In this document: in pieces, positions 1 to 9,200 of the stretch
How the letters are laid out: every line of letters starts with the position of its first letter
Position numbering within the stretch: the first letter of the stretch is position 1
Assembly: GCF_964253035.1 (NCBI RefSeq)
Contig: NZ_CAXUQL020000001.1
Span: 4,960,001 to 5,024,000 of the forward strand
Source of the DNA: Pseudorhodoferax sp032153935
Lineage (GTDB): Bacteria > Pseudomonadota > Gammaproteobacteria > Burkholderiales > Burkholderiaceae_C
Length of the DNA: 64,000 nucleotides
Reading direction: 5' to 3'
The notes under the pieces: generated by a model
Database searches by the model: none
What the model saw: only the letters and a program-made list of their open reading frames with translations
What the model was told of the DNA's origin: nothing
Made by a program: the position numbers and the translations under genes

Positions 1-1
1 G

Positions 2-646
<645 letters not shown>

Positions 647-666
647 CGCAGCTGGCACCGCGCCCG

Positions 667-692
667 AGCCCGCAGGCGACGCGGGCTTTTTC
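667..692 (+). terminator. Rho-independent terminator after hppA
   Basis: AGCCCGC (667-673) pairs perfectly with GCGGGCT (681-687) over a 7-nt loop and is followed by a T run to 691. It sits 20 bp after the hppA stop codon. Confidence 0.85.
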
Positions 693-723
693 ATCCATGG
701 ACGGCTAGAACCAGAGGGGGGGC

Positions 724-738
724 AGTAAGATTCTTACT
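724..738. promoter_or_regulatory. Perfect palindrome, likely operator of the toxin-antitoxin pair
   Basis: AGTAAGA-T-TCTTACT is a perfect inverted repeat with 7-bp arms and a one-base centre, ending 25 bp before the antitoxin ATG at 764. AbrB-fold antitoxins typically autoregulate by binding such sites; that role is inferred from position. A GAGG ribosome-binding site lies at 755-758. Confidence 0.6.
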
Positions 739-763
739 TTCTCCGGTAGGAATCGAGGCGGTC

Positions 764-1003
764 ATGAAAATCACCAGCAAAGGGCAGGTCACGATCCCGC
801 AGGCCGTGCGCGAGCAGGCTGGGCTGCATCCTGAAAGCGAAGTCGAGTTCGAAGTGCGGCCCAATGGCGATGTGGTGCTGCGCCGCGTGGCGCCGCGCGT
901 GTCGCCCGTGCGGGCGGCGTTCCAGGCGGCGCGTGGGAGCGCCACAGCGGCCCAGTTCAAGGGCATGGGCACGGACGAGTTCATGCGCTGGCTGCGTGGC
1001 TAG
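764..1003 (+). CDS. AbrB/MazE (SpoVT)-type antitoxin
   Basis: 79 residues. The N-terminal half is a swapped-hairpin AbrB DNA-binding domain, recognisable from MKITSKGQVTIPQAVRE and the following EVEFEVRPNGDVVLRR. The C-terminal third (about 50-79) would wrap the toxin and contains the short GMGTDEFMRWLRG tail typical of VapB-like partners. It overlaps the start of the PIN-domain gene, the usual antitoxin-then-toxin order with coupled translation. The palindrome just upstream fits autoregulation. VapB-like is preferred to MazE because the partner is a PIN nuclease. Start ATG 764 is supported by GAGG six bases before it. Confidence 0.88.
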   Translation: MKITSKGQVTIPQAVREQAGLHPESEVEFEVRPNGDVVLRRVAPRVSPVRAAFQAARGSATAAQFKGMGTDEFMRWLRG

Positions 1004-1463
1004 ACCCGCCTTGCGCGTGGCCGAGCCGGACGCGCGCTACCTGCACCCGTCCGCCACGCTGGTCGACAGCAATGTGCTGATCGACGTGCTGGCGGACGAT
1101 CCGCAGTGGGCCGACTGGTCCCTCGATCAACTTGCGCGGCTGGGCGACGAGGCAGCGCTCGTCATCAACCCGCTGGTGCTGGCCGAGCTGAGCCCGCGCT
1201 TCGAGCGCGCCACCGACCTGGAGGCCGCGCTCGCAGCGCTGCCGCTGCGCCGCGATGCCCTGCCCTGGGATGCGGCCTTCCTCGCTGGGCAGGCATTTCG
1301 CGCCTACCGTGCGATGCCGGGCGCTGCAGACGGCCGGTCCCGCTCTCCCCTGCCCGACTTCTACATCGGTGCCCATGCCATGGTCGCCGGCTTGCGCCTG
1401 CTCACACGTGATGCCAGGCGTTACCGCCACTACTTTCCAAGGCTGGACATCATCTGTCCTTGA
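996..1463 (+). CDS. PIN-domain ribonuclease toxin (VapC-like)
   Basis: About 155 residues from a GTG start at 996, overlapping the antitoxin stop by 8 nt. A second GTG at 1017 or TTG at 1011 would also fit; the conserved fold begins at TLVDSNVLIDVL. PIN acidic positions are visible: Asp in VDSNVLID, Glu in NPLVLAELSPRF, Asp in SPLPDFYIGAHA and Asp in LLTRDARRY, together forming the metal site of the nuclease. VapC toxins cleave tRNA or rRNA and are held inactive by the cognate AbrB/VapB antitoxin. The aldehyde dehydrogenase starts 22 bp after the stop and may be co-transcribed, but nothing links it functionally. Confidence 0.85.
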   Translation: MARPALRVAEPDARYLHPSATLVDSNVLIDVLADDPQWADWSLDQLARLGDEAALVINPLVLAELSPRFERATDLEAALAALPLRRDALPWDAAFLAGQAFRAYRAMPGAADGRSRSPLPDFYIGAHAMVAGLRLLTRDARRYRHYFPRLDIICP

Positions 1464-1485
1464 TCCGCCCCACACATCTGACGCC

Positions 1486-2919
1486 ATGCCCCTGAACTAC
1501 ATCGCCAACGCCTTCGTCCCCTCCTCGTCCGGCCGCACCATCCCGGTCATCGACCCGTCGGACGGCCAGCCCTTCGAGGAGATCCAGCGCAGCAACGCGC
1601 AGGACATCGACGCCGCCGTGCGCGCTGCGCGCCAGTGCTACGACGGCGTCTGGTCCAAGCTGTCGGCGGCCGAGCGCAGCCGGCTGCTCATGCGCCTGGC
1701 CGAAAAGATCGCCGAGCATGGCGAGGAACTCGCCGCGCTGGAGCAGCGCGACTGCGGCAAGCCGACCAAGCAGGCCCGCGCCGACGCCATCGCGCTGGTG
1801 CGCTACTTCGAGTTCTACGCCGGTGCCTGCGACAAGCTGCACGGCGAGACCATTCCCTACCAGAACGGCTACAGCGTCTTCACCTGGCGCGAGCCGCACG
1901 GCGTGACCGGCCATGTCGTGCCCTGGAACTACCCCATGCAGATCTTCGGCCGCTGCGTGGGCGGTGCGCTCGCCGCCGGCAACGTCTGCGTGGTCAAGCC
2001 CTCCGAGGATGCCTGCCTGTCGCTGCTGCGGGTTGCCGAACTGGCGGCCGAGGCCGGCTTTCCGGCCGGTGCCATCAACATCGTGACGGGCTACGGCCAC
2101 GAGGTCGGCGACGCACTGGCGCGCCATCCCGGCATCGACCACATCAGCTTCACGGGCAGCCCCAAGGTCGGCACGCTGATCCAGCAGGCCGCCGCCGAGC
2201 GGCATTGCCCGGTCACGCTGGAACTGGGCGGCAAGAGCCCGCAGATCGTGTTCGCCGATGCCGACCTGGACCAGGCCATCCCGGCCATCGTCAACGCCAT
2301 CGTGCAGAACGCGGGCCAGACCTGCTCCGCCGGTTCGCGCCTGCTGGTCGAGCAGTCCATCTACGAACCCTTGCTCGAACGCCTCGCCACGGCATTCGAA
2401 GCCCTGCGCGTCGGGCCCGCCGCGATTGACCTGGACGTGGGCCCGCTGATCCGCGCCACGCAGCAGCAACGTGTCTGGGACTTCCTGTCCGATGCCCATG
2501 CGGCCGACATCCCGGTGGTGGCCCAGGGCCGCGTGGTGGAGGAAGCGCCCGAGACCGGCTACTACCAGGCCCCCACGCTGCTGCGCGACGTGCCGGTGCA
2601 GCACCGGCTGGCGCAGGAAGAGGTGTTCGGCCCGGTGCTGGCCGCCATGGCCTTCCGCGACGAGGAGCATGCGCTGGAGCTGGCCAACGCCACCCAGTTC
2701 GGCCTCGTGGCCGGCGTCTGGACGCGCGACGGCGCACGCCAGTTCCGCATGGCGCGCGGCGTGCGCAGCGGCCAGGTGTTCATCAACAACTACGGTGCCG
2801 GCGGCGGCGTGGAACTGCCCTTCGGCGGCGTCAAGAGCTCAGGCCACGGCCGCGAAAAGGGCTTCGAGGCGCTGTACGGCTTCACGGTCCTCAAGACCGT
2901 GGCCGTGCGCCACGGTTGA
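1486..2919 (+). CDS. NAD(P)-dependent aldehyde dehydrogenase (betaine-aldehyde-dehydrogenase-like)
   Basis: 477 residues from ATG 1486; the frame is open further upstream but homology-like sequence starts at MPLNYIANAFVPSSSG. It has the full ALDH superfamily set: the PWNYP oxyanion Asn (about N148), SFTGSPKVG in the Rossmann fold, general base Glu in LELGGKSPQ (about E246) and the nucleophilic Cys in NAGQTCSAGSR (about C280). It oxidises an aldehyde to the acid using NAD(P)+. The overall pattern resembles betaine/gamma-aminobutyraldehyde dehydrogenases, but substrate cannot be set from sequence and there is no choline or polyamine gene nearby. It converges with the ZIP transporter gene, 6 bp away. 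Confidence 0.9.
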   Translation: MPLNYIANAFVPSSSGRTIPVIDPSDGQPFEEIQRSNAQDIDAAVRAARQCYDGVWSKLSAAERSRLLMRLAEKIAEHGEELAALEQRDCGKPTKQARADAIALVRYFEFYAGACDKLHGETIPYQNGYSVFTWREPHGVTGHVVPWNYPMQIFGRCVGGALAAGNVCVVKPSEDACLSLLRVAELAAEAGFPAGAINIVTGYGHEVGDALARHPGIDHISFTGSPKVGTLIQQAAAERHCPVTLELGGKSPQIVFADADLDQAIPAIVNAIVQNAGQTCSAGSRLLVEQSIYEPLLERLATAFEALRVGPAAIDLDVGPLIRATQQQRVWDFLSDAHAADIPVVAQGRVVEEAPETGYYQAPTLLRDVPVQHRLAQEEVFGPVLAAMAFRDEEHALELANATQFGLVAGVWTRDGARQFRMARGVRSGQVFINNYGAGGGVELPFGGVKSSGHGREKGFEALYGFTVLKTVAVRHG

Positions 2920-2925
2920 GGCGGC

Positions 2926-3828
2926 TCAGCCCAGCGCGGTGTCGAGCAGCATCATGAGCACGAAGCCCAGCATGAGCCCGCCGGTGGCCCAGGCTTCATG
3001 GCCCTTGCGGTGCGACTCGGGAATGATCTCGTGGCTGATCACGAACAGCATCGCGCCGGCCGCGAAACCCAAGCCCCAGGGCAGCAGCGCCGCCGAGTAG
3101 CTGATGACGGCCGCGCCGATGACGGCACCCACCGGCTCGATCAGGCCGGACGCCATCCCCAGGCCCACGGCGAGACTGCGCCGGTAGCCCGCCGCCAGCA
3201 GCGCCACGGCGACCACCAGGCCCTCGGGCACGTCCTGGATCGCGATGCCGGTGGCCAGCGCGCCGGCCCGCATCGGGTCGGTGCCGGCGAAGCCCACGCC
3301 GATCGCCAGCCCCTCGGGCAGGTTGTGCAAGGCGATCGCGAAGACGAACAGCCAGGTGCGCTTGAGCGTGCGCGCCTCCGGCCCTTCCTTGCCCTTGATG
3401 AAGTGTTCGTGCGGCAGCCAGCGCTCCAGCGCCAGCAGCACGATGCCGCCGAGCAGGATGGCCGCGCCCACGGTCATGCCAGAGCGCCAGGGCCCGGCAC
3501 CGCCCGCGTTCGCAGCGGCCAGGCCCGGAATGATCAGAGAGAACGCGCAAGCGGCCAGCATGACGCCCGCGCCGAAGCCGAACAAGCTGTCCTGCGCGCG
3601 GTCCGACAGGCGCTGCGACAGCAGCACCGGCACCGTGCCCAGGGCCGTGGCCAGCGCGGCCACCGAGCCCGCCTGCAGCGCCGCGGTCAGCACCGGGTCG
3701 GCCAGGATGCGCTGCAGCAGATGCACGAAGGGCAAGGCCAGCCCTGCGAGAAGAATGGCCCAGCCCAGCAGCTTGCGCGGACGCAGCGTGCCGAAGGCGG
3801 TCAGGCCGGAAGACTGCGTGTCGTGCAT
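2926..3828 (-). CDS. ZIP-family divalent metal transporter
   Basis: 300 residues from ATG 3828, preceded by an AAAGGAAG ribosome-binding site; a TTG at 3843 is the alternative. Eight membrane helices are apparent. The two signature helices carry HNLPEG (about 168-173) and QDVPEG (about 198-203), the intramembrane binuclear metal site of ZIP proteins; SHEIIPESH lies near the end. ZIP carriers import Zn, Fe or Mn into the cytoplasm. The pattern is closer to the GufA/ZupT-like bacterial group. It follows sodA by 19 bp in the same direction, so a role in supplying the Mn/Fe cofactor of the dismutase, or in metal import under iron limitation, is a reasonable inference. Confidence 0.9.
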   Translation of the reverse strand: MHDTQSSGLTAFGTLRPRKLLGWAILLAGLALPFVHLLQRILADPVLTAALQAGSVAALATALGTVPVLLSQRLSDRAQDSLFGFGAGVMLAACAFSLIIPGLAAANAGGAGPWRSGMTVGAAILLGGIVLLALERWLPHEHFIKGKEGPEARTLKRTWLFVFAIALHNLPEGLAIGVGFAGTDPMRAGALATGIAIQDVPEGLVVAVALLAAGYRRSLAVGLGMASGLIEPVGAVIGAAVISYSAALLPWGLGFAAGAMLFVISHEIIPESHRKGHEAWATGGLMLGFVLMMLLDTALG

Positions 3829-3847
3829 CGGCTTCCTTTTCAAGGGA

Positions 3848-4477
3848 TCAGCGCGGCCGGCGGGCGGCGGCGAAGCGGCCGGACACCTCGGTCCAGTCCA
3901 CCACGTTGAAGAAGGCCTGGATGTACTCCGGGCGGCGGTTCTGGTACTTCAGGTAATAGGCGTGCTCCCAGACGTCCAGCCCCAGGATCGGCGTGTTGCC
4001 CGACAGCCAGCCGGCCATCAGCGGGCTGTCCTGGTTGGCACTGCTTTCGACGACCAGCTTGCCGTCCGGCGCCACGCTGAGCCAGGCCCAACCGCTGCCA
4101 AAGCGTGTCAGCGCAGCGCGCGTGAAGGCGTCCTTGAAATTCGCGAAGCCGCCCAGATCGGCCTGGATCGCCTGCGCCAGTTCGCCCGTGGGCTCGCCGC
4201 CGCCCTGGGGCGACATCACGGTCCAGAACAGGCTGTGGTTGGCATGGCCGCCGCCGTTGTTGCGCACCACGGTCTGCAGGTTCTCGGGCAGCTTGGCCGC
4301 CTTGGCGACGAGTTCGTCGATCGGCACTTCCGCCCATTCCGTGCCCTGCACCGCGTTGTTCAGGTTCGTGATGTAGGTCTGGTGGTGCTTGCTGTGGTGG
4401 ATTTCCATGGTCTGCGCATCGATGTGGGGTTCGAGCGCGGTGTAGGCGTACGGCAGGGCCGGCAAGGTGTAGGGCAT
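3848..4477 (-). CDS. sodA: Superoxide dismutase, Mn-type
   Basis: 209 residues from ATG 4477 (MPYTLPALPYAYTALEPHID), with AGGACA upstream; an in-frame ATG at 4513 would add 12 unconserved residues. Metal ligands are visible: His in EIHHSKHHQTY, His in GGHANHSLFW, and Asp and His in DVWEHAYYLKYQNRR. The GGG before HANH and the Gln in ANQDSPLM are the outer-sphere features typical of Mn rather than Fe enzymes; cambialistic use cannot be excluded. It converts superoxide to peroxide and oxygen in the cytoplasm. It lies in a unit behind a Fur-box-like promoter, which fits a Mn enzyme made when iron is scarce. Confidence 0.95.
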   Translation of the reverse strand: MPYTLPALPYAYTALEPHIDAQTMEIHHSKHHQTYITNLNNAVQGTEWAEVPIDELVAKAAKLPENLQTVVRNNGGGHANHSLFWTVMSPQGGGEPTGELAQAIQADLGGFANFKDAFTRAALTRFGSGWAWLSVAPDGKLVVESSANQDSPLMAGWLSGNTPILGLDVWEHAYYLKYQNRRPEYIQAFFNVVDWTEVSGRFAAARRPR

Positions 4478-4513
4478 CGGTGTTGTCCTGTGGGTTGGTG
4501 AAAACGAAGTCAT

Positions 4514-4990
4514 TCAGTGCAAGGACCCGACCGCCATGCCCAGGCAGCCGGCACGCAGTGCACGTGCGATCACGGGATGGGCGCCATGGGCCTGGAGGTA
4601 CAGCAGCAGGGCTGCATGGGTCTCGCGGCTGTGGCGCAGTGCCGCCTGCCGCAGCGCCCCCTCGGTGGCCGGGTCGCACAGCAGGTGCATCAGGGTTTCG
4701 TGTGCCAGCGCCAGGTGGGCGGCGGCCAGGTCGTTTCCGCCCGCATCGGCCTGCACTTCGGCCAGGTTGTGGTGCGAGACGACCAGCGCGGCCACGCAGT
4801 CGTCGCTGCGCTCGCCCGGCATGGCCAGCAACGCCCGCGCGATGCCCAGAGCCTCCTGGAAGTTGGCCAGTGCCAGCAGCACATGGCCCTGCCGGGCCGC
4901 AGCGGTGCCGCGCGACATGACGGACTGCCAGGGCGACAGCAGATCGCCGCCGGTCGTTCGGGAAGTGAGGGGTTCGAGATCCACGCGCAT
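4514..4990 (-). CDS. Uncharacterised helical protein upstream of sodA (orfX-like)
   Basis: 158 residues, predicted almost all alpha-helical, soluble, no signal peptide. Residues about 24-60 (MSRGTAAARQGHVLLALANF onwards) look like a TPR-style helix pair, and several His/Cys occur in the second half (HHNLAEV, HETLMHLLCD). ATG 4990 follows GGAGG by one base. It is the first gene of the unit ending in sodA and the ZIP transporter. In Pseudomonas aeruginosa an iron-regulated fumC-orfX-sodA operon contains a similarly sized unknown gene before sodA; equivalence here rests on position and size, not on an alignment. Function unknown; a scaffold or metal-handling role is only a guess. Confidence 0.8.
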   Translation of the reverse strand: MRVDLEPLTSRTTGGDLLSPWQSVMSRGTAAARQGHVLLALANFQEALGIARALLAMPGERSDDCVAALVVSHHNLAEVQADAGGNDLAAAHLALAHETLMHLLCDPATEGALRQAALRHSRETHAALLLYLQAHGAHPVIARALRAGCLGMAVGSLH

Positions 4991-5048
4991 GCCTCCATCT
5001 GGGGTGCGCCCTTTGCGTGGACTTGCGTGTGCGTATTCGGGCGGTCAG

Positions 5049-5077
5049 ATGATAATAACTCTCAATACCATTGTCCA
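5049..5077 (-). promoter_or_regulatory. Sigma-70 promoter with overlapping Fur-box-like site for the orfX-sodA-ZIP unit
   Basis: Reading the minus strand, TGGACA (5077-5072) and TATCAT (5054-5049) are separated by 17 bp, each 5/6 to consensus. The plus-strand stretch 5051-5069 (GATAATAACTCTCAATACC) matches 13 of 19 positions of the Fur consensus GATAATGATAATCATTATC and covers the spacer and part of the -10, as expected for iron-dependent repression. The predicted transcript start is about 50 nt before ATG 4990. Confidence 0.7.
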
Positions 5078-5107
5078 CACACCAGCGGATTCCCCCAGGC
5101 CCTGCGG

Positions 5108-5113
5108 CACAAT
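5108..5113 (+). promoter_or_regulatory. -10-like hexamer of moaA, possible leaderless promoter
   Basis: CACAAT ends 6 bp before the moaA ATG (5120). There is no Shine-Dalgarno-like sequence before the ATG and no good -35. The arrangement recurs at map, dapC and jetA. Confidence 0.4.
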
Positions 5114-5119
5114 CCCGCG

Positions 5120-6223
5120 ATGGTCCACCGCGTCATTCCCCTCGTTGCCCAGGCTGCACCCCTGCCGGTGCCGCTGTACGCCGTGGGCGAGGATGGCGGC
5201 ACGCTGTACGACCAGCTGCAGCGCCCGCTGCGCGACCTGCGCATCAGCGTGACCGACCGCTGCAACTTCCGCTGCAGCTACTGCATGCCCAAGGAAGTCT
5301 TCGGCAAGGACTACCCCTACCTGCCGCACAGCGCGCTGCTGAGCTTCGAGGAGATCGCTCGGCTGGCGCGGCTGTTCGTCGCCCAGGGCGTGCGCAAGAT
5401 CCGGCTGACCGGTGGCGAGCCGCTGCTGCGCAAGAACATCGAGGTGCTGGTCGAGCAGCTGGCCGCGCTGCGCACGCCGGACGGCGAGCCGCTGGACCTC
5501 ACGCTCACGACCAATGGCTCATTGCTGGCGCGCAAGGCCGCCAGCCTCAAGGCGGCCGGCCTGAACCGCGTGACCGTGAGCCTGGACGGGCTGGACGACA
5601 CGGTGTTCCGGCGCATGAACGATGTCGACTTCCCGGTCGCCGACGTGCTGCGCGGCATCGAGGCCGCCCAGCAGGCAGGGCTCGGGCCGATCAAGGTCAA
5701 CATGGTCGTCAAGCGCGGCACGAACGAGCAGGAGATCGTGCCCATGGCCCGGCATTTCCGCGGCACGGGCGTGGTGCTGCGCTTCATCGAGTACATGGAC
5801 GTGGGCGCCACCAACGGCTGGCGCATGCACGAGGTCATGCCTTCGGCCGAGGTGGTGCAACGCCTGTCGGCCGAACTGCCGCTGGCGGCGCTCGAGCCAA
5901 CGGCGCCCGGCGAGACGGCCGAGCGCTGGGGCTATGCCGACGGCTCGGGCGAGGTCGGCGTGATCAGCAGCGTGACCCAGGCCTTCTGCCACGACTGCAA
6001 CCGGGCCCGGCTGTCGACCGAAGGCCAGGTCTACCTGTGCCTGTTCGCCAGCCGCGGCCACGACCTGCGCAGCCTGCTGCGCGGTGGCGCATCCGACGGG
6101 CAGATCACGCAGGCCATCGCCGGCATCTGGCACAACCGCAGCGACCGCTACTCGCAGCTGCGCGGCGCCGGCATGCTGGCGCCGACCGAGAAGCGCATCG
6201 AGATGAGCTACATCGGCGGCTGA
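5120..6223 (+). CDS. moaA: GTP 3',8-cyclase MoaA (molybdenum cofactor biosynthesis)
   Basis: 367 residues. Radical-SAM enzyme that, with MoaC, turns GTP into cyclic pyranopterin monophosphate, the first step of molybdopterin synthesis. The N-terminal cluster motif CNFRCSYC (C48, C52, C55) binds the SAM 4Fe-4S cluster; RLTGGEPLLRKN follows. The second, substrate-binding cluster is seen as FCHDCNRARLSTEGQVYLCLF, and the protein ends in the conserved Gly-Gly (SYIGG) needed for activity. The frame is open upstream to 4517 but that part lies over the divergent orfX gene and is not family-like, so ATG 5120 is chosen. No other moa/moe gene is in the window. Confidence 0.96.
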   Translation: MVHRVIPLVAQAAPLPVPLYAVGEDGGTLYDQLQRPLRDLRISVTDRCNFRCSYCMPKEVFGKDYPYLPHSALLSFEEIARLARLFVAQGVRKIRLTGGEPLLRKNIEVLVEQLAALRTPDGEPLDLTLTTNGSLLARKAASLKAAGLNRVTVSLDGLDDTVFRRMNDVDFPVADVLRGIEAAQQAGLGPIKVNMVVKRGTNEQEIVPMARHFRGTGVVLRFIEYMDVGATNGWRMHEVMPSAEVVQRLSAELPLAALEPTAPGETAERWGYADGSGEVGVISSVTQAFCHDCNRARLSTEGQVYLCLFASRGHDLRSLLRGGASDGQITQAIAGIWHNRSDRYSQLRGAGMLAPTEKRIEMSYIGG

Positions 6224-6239
6224 ACCGCCGCCGCCGCGC

Positions 6240-9200
6240 TCAACCCACCCAGCGCCGCGCGTTGTGCCACAGCTCCATCCAGGGGCTGGTGGCGCTCTGG
6301 TCGCCCGAGGTCCAGCTCATCTGAATGTTGCGGAACACGCGCTCGGGGTGCGGCATCATGGCCGTGAAGCGGCCGTCGGCCGTGGTCACGGCGGTCAGGC
6401 CCTGCGGGCTGCCGTTCGGGTTGAACGGGTAGGCCTCGGTCGGCTGACCGTGGTGGTCGGTGAAGCGCATCGCCGCGATGGCCTTGGCCGCGTTGCCGCG
6501 CCGCGCGAAGTTGGCAAGGCCCTCGCCGTGCGCCACCGCGATCGGCAGCCGGCTGCCGGCCATGCCCTTGAAGAACAGGCTGGGCGACTCCAGCACCTCC
6601 ACCTGCGACAGCCGCGCCTCGAAGCGCTCGCTGCGGTTGGTCGTGAAGCGCGGCCAGTCCTGCGCGCCCGGGATGATGTCGGCCAGCTCGGCGAACATCT
6701 GGCAGCCGTTGCACACGCCCAGGCCGAAGGTGTCGCCACGGCCGAAGAAGGCCTGGAACTGCGCCGACAGGCGCTCGTGGAAGGTGATGGAGCGCGCCCA
6801 GCCGATGCCCGCGCCCAGCGTGTCGCCGTAGCTGAAGCCACCGCAGGCCACCACGCCCTGGAAGTCGGCCAGGTCGAAACGGCCGGCCTGCAGGTCGGTC
6901 ATGTGCACGTCGAAGGCTTCGAAGCCGGCCTGGGTGAAGGCCCAGGCCATTTCCACATGCGAGTTGACGCCCTGCTCGCGCAGCACGGCCACCTTGGGCC
7001 GGCGCTGCAGCAGCGCCGGGGCCACCGCCGTGGTCGGGGTGAAGTTCAAGGCCACCTGCAGGCCCGGATCGTCGGCCGCACCGGCGGCCGCATGCTCGGC
7101 ATCGGCGCCGGCCGGGTTGTCGCGCTGCTGGCAGATCTTCCAGCTCACGCTGTCCCAGACCTGATGCAGGTCGGCCAGCTTGGCCGAGAACACGGCTTTG
7201 GTGTCGCGCCAGACCTGGACCTCGCCCACGCCGACCTCCATGGCGCCGCCTGCGGGCCGCGTCTTGCCGATGAAGTGGCTCCACTTGGACAGGCCATGCG
7301 CGCGCAGCACCTGCATGACCTCGTTGCGCTCGGCCGTGCGCACCTGCAGCACCACGCCCAGCTCCTCGCTGAACAAGGCCTTGAGCGTGAGCTCCTCGCG
7401 CCGCGCCGAGACCTGGCTGGCCCAGTTCTTGGCGTCGCCGTACTCGGCCCGGCTGTCGCTGATGCCGTCGCCTTCGGTGACCAAGAGGTCCACGTTGAGC
7501 GCCACGCCCACATGGCCGGCGAAGGCCATTTCGCAGACGGACGCCAGCAGGCCGCCGTCGCTGCGGTCGTGGTAGGCCAGGATGCGGCCCTGGCCGCGGA
7601 GTTCGTTGACGGCGTTGACCAGGTTCACGAGGTCCTGCGGCACATCCAGGTCGGGTGCGGCGTCGCCCACCTGCCCCAGCGTCTGCGCCAGGATGCTGCC
7701 GCCCATGCGGTGCTGGCCACGGCCGAGGTCCACCAGCACCAGCGTGCTGTCGGCCTCGGTCGCGTCGAGTTGCGGCGTCAGCGTGCCGCGCACGTCGGCC
7801 AGCGTCGCGAAGGCCGAGACGATCAGGCTCACGGGCGCGCTGACCTGCTTCTTCTCGGCGCCGTCCTGCCACTGCGTGCGCATGGACAGCGAATCCTTGC
7901 CGACCGGGATCGAGATGCCCAGCGCCGGGCACAGCTCCATGCCCACGGCCTTGACGGTGGCGTACAGCGCGGCGTCTTCGCCAGGCTGGCCGCAGGCGGC
8001 CATCCAATTGGCCGACAGCTTCACGCGCGGCAATTCGATGGGGGCGGCCAGCAGGTTGGTGATGGCTTCTGCCACCGCCATGCGGCCAGACGCCGGTGCG
8101 TCGATCACCGCCAGCGGCGTGCGCTCGCCCATGGACATGGCCTCGCCCGCGAAACCGGCGTAGTCGGCCAGCGTCACGGCACAGTCGGCCACCGGCACCT
8201 GCCAGGGGCCGACCATCTGGTCGCGGTGCGACAGGCCGCCCACGGTGCGGTCGCCAATCGTGATCAGGAAGCGCTTGGACGCCACGGTCGGGTGCGCCAG
8301 CACGTCGATGACGGCCTTCTGCAGGTCCACACCATTGAGGTCCAGCGGTGCGAACTTGCGGGCCACGCTCTGCACCTCGCGGTGCATCTTGGGCGGCTTG
8401 CCGAGCAGCACTTCCATCGGCATGTCGACGGGGTTGTCGTCGGCCGCCAGCACCAGCTGGCGTTCCTCCGTGGCGCGGCCGACCACCGAAAACGGGCAGC
8501 GTTCGCGCGCGCAGAAGGCCGCGAAGCGGTCCAGCGACTCCGGCGCGATGGCCAGCACGTAGCGCTCCTGGCTCTCGTTGCACCAGATCTCCTTGGGTGC
8601 CATGCCGGACTCCTCGAGCGGCACGGACGCCAGCTCGAAACGCGCGCCGCGGCCCGCGTCGTTGGTCAGCTCGGGGAACGCGTTGGACAGACCGCCCGCG
8701 CCCACGTCGTGGATGGCCAGGATGGGGTTGTCCGCACCCTGCTGCCAGCAGCGGTTGATGACTTCCTGCGCACGGCGCTCGATCTCGGGATTGCCGCGCT
8801 GCACCGAGTCGAAATCGAGCTCTGCCGCGTTGGCGCCCGTGGCCATGGAACTGGCCGCGCTGCCGCCCATGCCGATGCGCATGCCCGGGCCGCCCAGCTG
8901 GATCAGCAGCGCGTCGGCCGGGAACGGGATCTTCTTTGTCTGCTCGGCAGCGATGGTGCCCAGGCCGCCCGCGATCATGATGGGCTTGTGGTAGCCGCGG
9001 CGCTGGCTGTCCACGTCGCTGGCCGCGGTCTGCTCGTACTCGCGGAAGTAGCCCAGCAGGTTGGGCCGGCCGAACTCGTTGTTGAAGGCCGCGCCGCCCA
9101 GCGGGCCCTCGGTCATGATCTGCAGGGCACTCGCGATGTGGGCCGGCTTGCCATAGGCCACGTCGGCAGCATCGGGCCAGAGCTTGGAGACCGTGAAGCC

